Below are positions 61,309-64,000 of a stretch of DNA of 64,000 nt, piece by piece. The stretch is taken from the NCBI GenBank assembly GCA_943908475.1, contig CALTTG010000009.1, forward strand, positions 21,802 to 85,801. Direction: 5' to 3'. The DNA is from an uncultured Burkholderiales bacterium. Its GTDB lineage: Bacteria; Pseudomonadota; Gammaproteobacteria; Burkholderiales; Burkholderiaceae_C. The notes beneath the pieces were generated by a model, which saw only the letters and a list, made by a program, of their open reading frames with translations, made no database searches and had not been told where the DNA came from. Both the position numbers and the translations under genes were made by a program. How positions within the stretch are numbered: position 1 is the stretch's first letter; every line of letters begins with the position of its first letter.

Positions 61309-62202
61309 TCAGCGGTGTGCAGGGCGGTTGCGATACACGCTGTTGAGTTCGCCTTGGGCCCCAAACAGGCGCTCGCGCCATTGGTCTTCCAGTGCCTGGG
61401 TGGCCTGCTGGCGGGGGTGAAATCCTGGCCGCCAGTACTTGTGCATGTGGCGAAGCACGCCCGTGATGAACCCACCCTTGCCAAACAGCATGCGCAGGCC
61501 CTGCCGATTGCTCTGGCGCTGCCACAACTGCCCCTCTTTGATCAGCAGCATCGCCCAGCTCGCCACCACGGGCAACATGATGAAGATGCCCACGAGCCAC
61601 ACGGCTTGCTTGCGCTCTTTGAGGGTGCCGCCCACCTGTTCGAAGACGTCGTAGGCCACACATTTGTGCTCCAGCTCTTCCAGCGCATGCCAGTACCAGA
61701 GCTGCAGCATCTCGGGATCGGACGTGTCGGCCAGCAGGCGGTTGGTCAACCACTCTTCGGCCAAGTGCGCGGTGAAGTGTTCCATCATCGTGGTGCATGC
61801 CAGTTGCAGGCGTGGCGAAAACCGCTCGAGCTGCCGCAGGCCAAAACTGACGTAACGCGTGGGCAGGGCCACGTCGAACCCACGCGCCTCGAAGAACTCG
61901 TTGAGGCGATCGTGTTCGCGGCCATGCAGGGCCTCTTGTCCCATGAACCCAGAAATCTGTGCCTTGAGCACCGGATCGGTGATCTGGTCGCGGAAACGCC
62001 TGACCGACGCCATGAAGAAGCGTTCCCCGGGCGGAAAGATGCCCGAAAACACCACAAACATCAGGCTGGCCAGCGGGTTCTGGTGAAAGAAGAAGTAGCG
62101 CTGCGGTGCTTGAGAAAACTGAAAGTCGATGTGACGCGGCGGGATGCCGACCTGGGTGCCGGTCAGGGCTCGTGCGGGGGGAAGGCTTGCGATCTCGGAC
62201 AT
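61309..62202 (-). CDS. Predicted metal-dependent hydrolase, ferritin-like (PF10118 type)
   Basis: 297-residue protein of the family annotated as predicted metal-dependent hydrolase. It is helical and shows paired Glu/His motifs that could hold two metals: FMGQEALHGREHDRLNEFF, TTMMEHFTAHLAEEWL and YWHALEELEHKCVAYDV. A hydrophobic helix near residue 215 (AVWLVGIFIMLPVVASWAML) may attach it to the membrane. The biochemical reaction is not established. It is divergent from a TetR-type regulator across about 100 bases holding an inverted repeat, so it is the likely target of that regulator. Confidence 0.75.
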   Translation of the reverse strand: MSEIASLPPARALTGTQVGIPPRHIDFQFSQAPQRYFFFHQNPLASLMFVVFSGIFPPGERFFMASVRRFRDQITDPVLKAQISGFMGQEALHGREHDRLNEFFEARGFDVALPTRYVSFGLRQLERFSPRLQLACTTMMEHFTAHLAEEWLTNRLLADTSDPEMLQLWYWHALEELEHKCVAYDVFEQVGGTLKERKQAVWLVGIFIMLPVVASWAMLLIKEGQLWQRQSNRQGLRMLFGKGGFITGVLRHMHKYWRPGFHPRQQATQALEDQWRERLFGAQGELNSVYRNRPAHR

Positions 62203-62266
62203 CTTGGCTCCTGGTTGTCGCTTTCGTGAGTCAGTTGACGTAAGCGATAATCGATTCCACTATATT

Positions 62267-62293
62267 CCGAATGAATATTCGGATTCAATTCGG
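62267..62293. promoter_or_regulatory. TetR-type operator between hydrolase and regulator genes
   Basis: CCGAAT-GAAT-ATTCGG (62267-62282) is a perfect 6-bp dyad, and a third half-site ATTCGG follows at 62288-62293. It lies just before the start of the TetR gene and near a TTGACG (62235) / TATATT (62261) pair whose spacing of 20 is longer than ideal. The dimeric regulator would block both divergent genes. Confidence 0.55.
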
Positions 62294-62302
62294 ATCACGC
62301 TC

Positions 62303-62947
62303 ATGCCTCGCATCCCCCGACAGACACGCGCCCGCACCACCGTGGAGTCCATCCTTGCGGCGGGGTTCATCAGCCTGGGCCGTCACGGCTTGGCAGGCAC
62401 CACCACCACGCACATTGCGGACATCGCCGGTGTGAGCGTTGGGTCGCTCTACGAGTACTTCAAGAACAAAGAAGCGGTGTACGACGCCATGCTGGCGCGG
62501 TTCACACAAGACCTGGTGGGCGAGTTGCAGCCCATGATTCCACGCATCGTGCGGATGCCGGTGGTCGAGGCCATTCACACCCTCTTGCACGGGGTGCAGG
62601 CCTTGCTGATGCGCGACGATCAGCGCTACCTTCGGTATGCCCGCGAGGTGTTCAAGGCCGACCTGCGCCTGGATTTATCGGATGTCACCCGGGTCCTCAA
62701 CGACATCATCGTTCAGTACCTGTTGCACAACCCGCAGCATGCGCGCATGCCCCGTTTCGCGGCCATGAGCTACATCTTCATCCACGCGGGGATGTTCACC
62801 GTGATCCGGCACCTGTCAGACCCCAATCCACCCATCACCTACGATGAACTGGTCGATGGCCTGGCGCACATGGTGCACCACTATGTGGTGGCGGAGTACC
62901 GTGCAGGGCAGGGCGGTGGCCGGGGTCAGTCGGCGGCCAGCACCTGA
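62303..62947 (+). CDS. TetR/AcrR-family transcriptional regulator
   Basis: 214-residue repressor. The N-terminal HTH spans ARTTVESILAAGFISLGRHG, then AGTTTTHIADIAGVSVGSLY and EYFKNKEAVYDAM, the TetR signature. The C-terminal ligand domain is divergent and gives no clue to the inducer. The ATG at 62303 lies just after an operator-like dyad, suggesting autoregulation together with the divergent hydrolase gene. The 3' end overlaps the convergent HIT gene by 22 bases. Confidence 0.9.
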   Translation: MPRIPRQTRARTTVESILAAGFISLGRHGLAGTTTTHIADIAGVSVGSLYEYFKNKEAVYDAMLARFTQDLVGELQPMIPRIVRMPVVEAIHTLLHGVQALLMRDDQRYLRYAREVFKADLRLDLSDVTRVLNDIIVQYLLHNPQHARMPRFAAMSYIFIHAGMFTVIRHLSDPNPPITYDELVDGLAHMVHHYVVAEYRAGQGGGRGQSAAST

Positions 62948-63366
62948 GCCACGTGTTGGTCCAGTTCGGTCAAGGGCAGAGCCAGACGGTCGATGGCATC
63001 GTTCACCTCTCGCACCTTGGGCGCCCACACGGGGGCGGGCCAGCGGGCATCCCAGTCATAGCGGGCAATCACGTGCCAGTGCAGGTGCGGCACCACGTTG
63101 CCCAAGCTGGCCAAGTTCACTTTGGTGGGTTGCAGGACATGGCGAAGCACCGTTTCCACCTTGGCCACCACCTGCATCAAGGCACTGCGATCAGCCGGGG
63201 GGAGGTCGGTCCACTCCGCCACATGTGCGTTCCAGATCACCCGGTAGAACGCCGGGTGGTCGGAGTCCTCGGCCCGAATGATGCGCATGCGCTCATTGCG
63301 CGCAATGAGGATGCCCCCATCGCGCTCGCAGAGTTCGCAGCCCGCCACCGTGTGGGTGCCTGCCAT
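62926..63366 (-). CDS. HIT-family hydrolase
   Basis: 146-residue histidine-triad protein, by family a nucleotide hydrolase or transferase. The triad is HLHWHVIARYDWD, in which the middle His is the nucleophile; CELCERDGG near the N-terminus may be a zinc pair that is common in such bacterial forms. It begins at the ATG at 63366 (a GTG at 63369 is possible) overlapping the stop of the upstream oxidoreductase gene, so both are read from one transcript. Exact substrate unknown. A HIT gene after this kind of oxidoreductase is common in Burkholderiales. Confidence 0.88.
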   Translation of the reverse strand: MAGTHTVAGCELCERDGGILIARNERMRIIRAEDSDHPAFYRVIWNAHVAEWTDLPPADRSALMQVVAKVETVLRHVLQPTKVNLASLGNVVPHLHWHVIARYDWDARWPAPVWAPKVREVNDAIDRLALPLTELDQHVAQVLAAD

Positions 63367-64000
63367 CACACCAGCACGCGCTCGATGCCGCCACTGTTGG
63401 CCTTGTCGACGTACTCGCGCATCCAGTTTTCACCCAGGATCTTGCGGGCCATTTCGACGACGATGTAGTCGGCTTCCAGCAGCCCGTTCTGAGTGTCTTC
63501 GCCATAGCGGCTCAGACCTTGCAGACAGGCGGGGCAGGAGGTCAGCACCTTCACGTTGTCTTTGGCGCCGATCAGACCCTGCTCGCGCAAGGCGGCCTCA
63601 CCCTTGCGGATTTCTTCTTCCTTGCGGAAGCGCACTTGCGTCGAGATGTCGGGCCGGTTCACGGCCAGGGTGCCCGATTCACCGCAGCAGCGCTCTGACT
63701 TGAGCACGCTGTCGCCCACTAAGGCCTTGACGGTCTTCATCGGGTCCTGCAGCTTCATGGGCGTGTGGCAGGGATCGTGGTACAGGTACGCGTCCTTGGA
63801 GTCGAGCTGAATGCCCTTCTCCAGCAGGTACTCGTGGATGTCGATGATGCGGCAGCCCGGGAAGATCTTGTCGAACTGGTAGCCCTGCAACTGGTCGTAG
63901 CAAGTGCCGCAGCTGACCACCACCGTTTTGATGTCGAGGTAGTTCAGCGTGTTGGCCACGCGGTGGAAGAGCACCCGGTTGTCGGTGATCATCTTCTCGG
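63366..64000 (-). CDS. C-terminal part of an Fe-S/FAD-linked oxidoreductase (CCG domain; truncated by window)
   Basis: At least 208 residues of a cysteine-rich CCG domain pair: VSCGTCYDQL and SERCCGESGTLAV, with HDPCHTPMKLQDP and LTSCPACLQGLSRYG supplying further Cys. Such domains bind a [4Fe-4S] cluster or act in electron transfer as in glycolate oxidase GlcF or heterodisulfide reductase. The frame remains open to the edge of the window, so the N-terminal part is missing; in Burkholderiales a large FAD/FMN-binding protein (often labelled DUF3683) ends in this way and is followed by a HIT gene. Substrate unknown; D-lactate or glycolate type is possible. Confidence 0.78.
   Translation of the reverse strand, partial: EKMITDNRVLFHRVANTLNYLDIKTVVVSCGTCYDQLQGYQFDKIFPGCRIIDIHEYLLEKGIQLDSKDAYLYHDPCHTPMKLQDPMKTVKALVGDSVLKSERCCGESGTLAVNRPDISTQVRFRKEEEIRKGEAALREQGLIGAKDNVKVLTSCPACLQGLSRYGEDTQNGLLEADYIVVEMARKILGENWMREYVDKANSGGIERVLV

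Noticed and set aside
1..64000. Mobile elements, prophage, CRISPR arrays, toxin-antitoxin or other defence islands.
   Set aside because: I looked for transposase or integrase motifs, direct-repeat arrays with regular spacers and integration next to the single tRNA gene and found none. The window looks like stable core chromosome apart from the possible codon-use shift in the Ig-like lipoprotein gene.

Overview
The window is a gene-dense stretch of a high-GC betaproteobacterial chromosome, most likely Burkholderiales (Comamonadaceae or a neighbouring lineage). The inference rests on three classical 16-stranded betaproteobacterial porins, a pilMNOPQ-aroK cluster, a ribF-ileS-lspA cluster, an lptM-lysA operon divergent from cyaY, and a HIT protein behind a CCG-domain oxidoreductase. 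There is no sign of a phage, insertion sequence, integron or CRISPR array, and no gene-free gap exceeds 300 bases. Both ends cut a gene: an acyl-CoA dehydrogenase on the left and an Fe-S/FAD oxidoreductase on the right.

Region 1 (1-12350). After the acyl-CoA dehydrogenase, one minus-strand run forms an acidic amino acid module, read from high to low coordinates: gltI (binding protein), L-asparaginase, porin, gltJ, gltK, gltL, glutamate dehydrogenase, a DctB/AauS-type sensor kinase, a DctD/AauR-type sigma-54 activator, then a metallo-beta-lactamase-fold hydrolase. Upstream of gltI I read a full enhancer-dependent promoter: a -24/-12 element, an IHF consensus, and a cluster of dyads where an NtrC-type activator would bind. 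The module would carry Asp/Glu/Asn across the outer membrane, deamidate Asn, import the acids and oxidise glutamate to 2-oxoglutarate, under its own two-component control.

Region 2 (12351-26546) is mostly housekeeping: an RsuA-type pseudouridine synthase, ribF, ileS, lspA, a two-gene RND efflux pump, a class V aminotransferase, upp, a DUF2189 membrane protein, a DMT exporter and a rhomboid protease. Region 3 (26780-36698) has a chemoreceptor, cytosine deaminase (codA), tRNA-Leu(CAA), cysM, tusA, ruvB, a convergent pair of paralogous porins with palindromes upstream of the second, lysA, a small LptM lipoprotein gene, and cyaY.

Region 4 (36705-50335) holds PBP1A divergent from the type IV pilus assembly operon pilMNOPQ. 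A 604-residue Ig-like lipoprotein with two calcium-loop-like motifs sits between pilQ and aroK; it has no recognised function and lower apparent GC than its neighbours. valS converges on aroK through a shared bidirectional terminator, followed by a universal stress protein. Region 5 (50355-64000) contains an M48 peptidase with a DUF898 membrane partner, uvrD, a cytoplasmic REC-kinase with a NarL-type regulator, and a compact chemotaxis cluster: a short protein with the CheZ D-x3-Q catalytic spacing, then cheY, cheA, cheW and a periplasmic Cache protein. cheY is preceded by a near-consensus sigma-28 promoter. A TetR regulator and a divergent ferritin-like hydrolase, a HIT protein and the truncated oxidoreductase close the window.

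The features most worth following up are the enhancer/IHF/sigma-54 control region with its interleaved operon, the Ig-like lipoprotein inside the pilus cluster, and the mini-CheZ chemotaxis cluster. Functions are assigned by reading motifs by eye; no database search was run.
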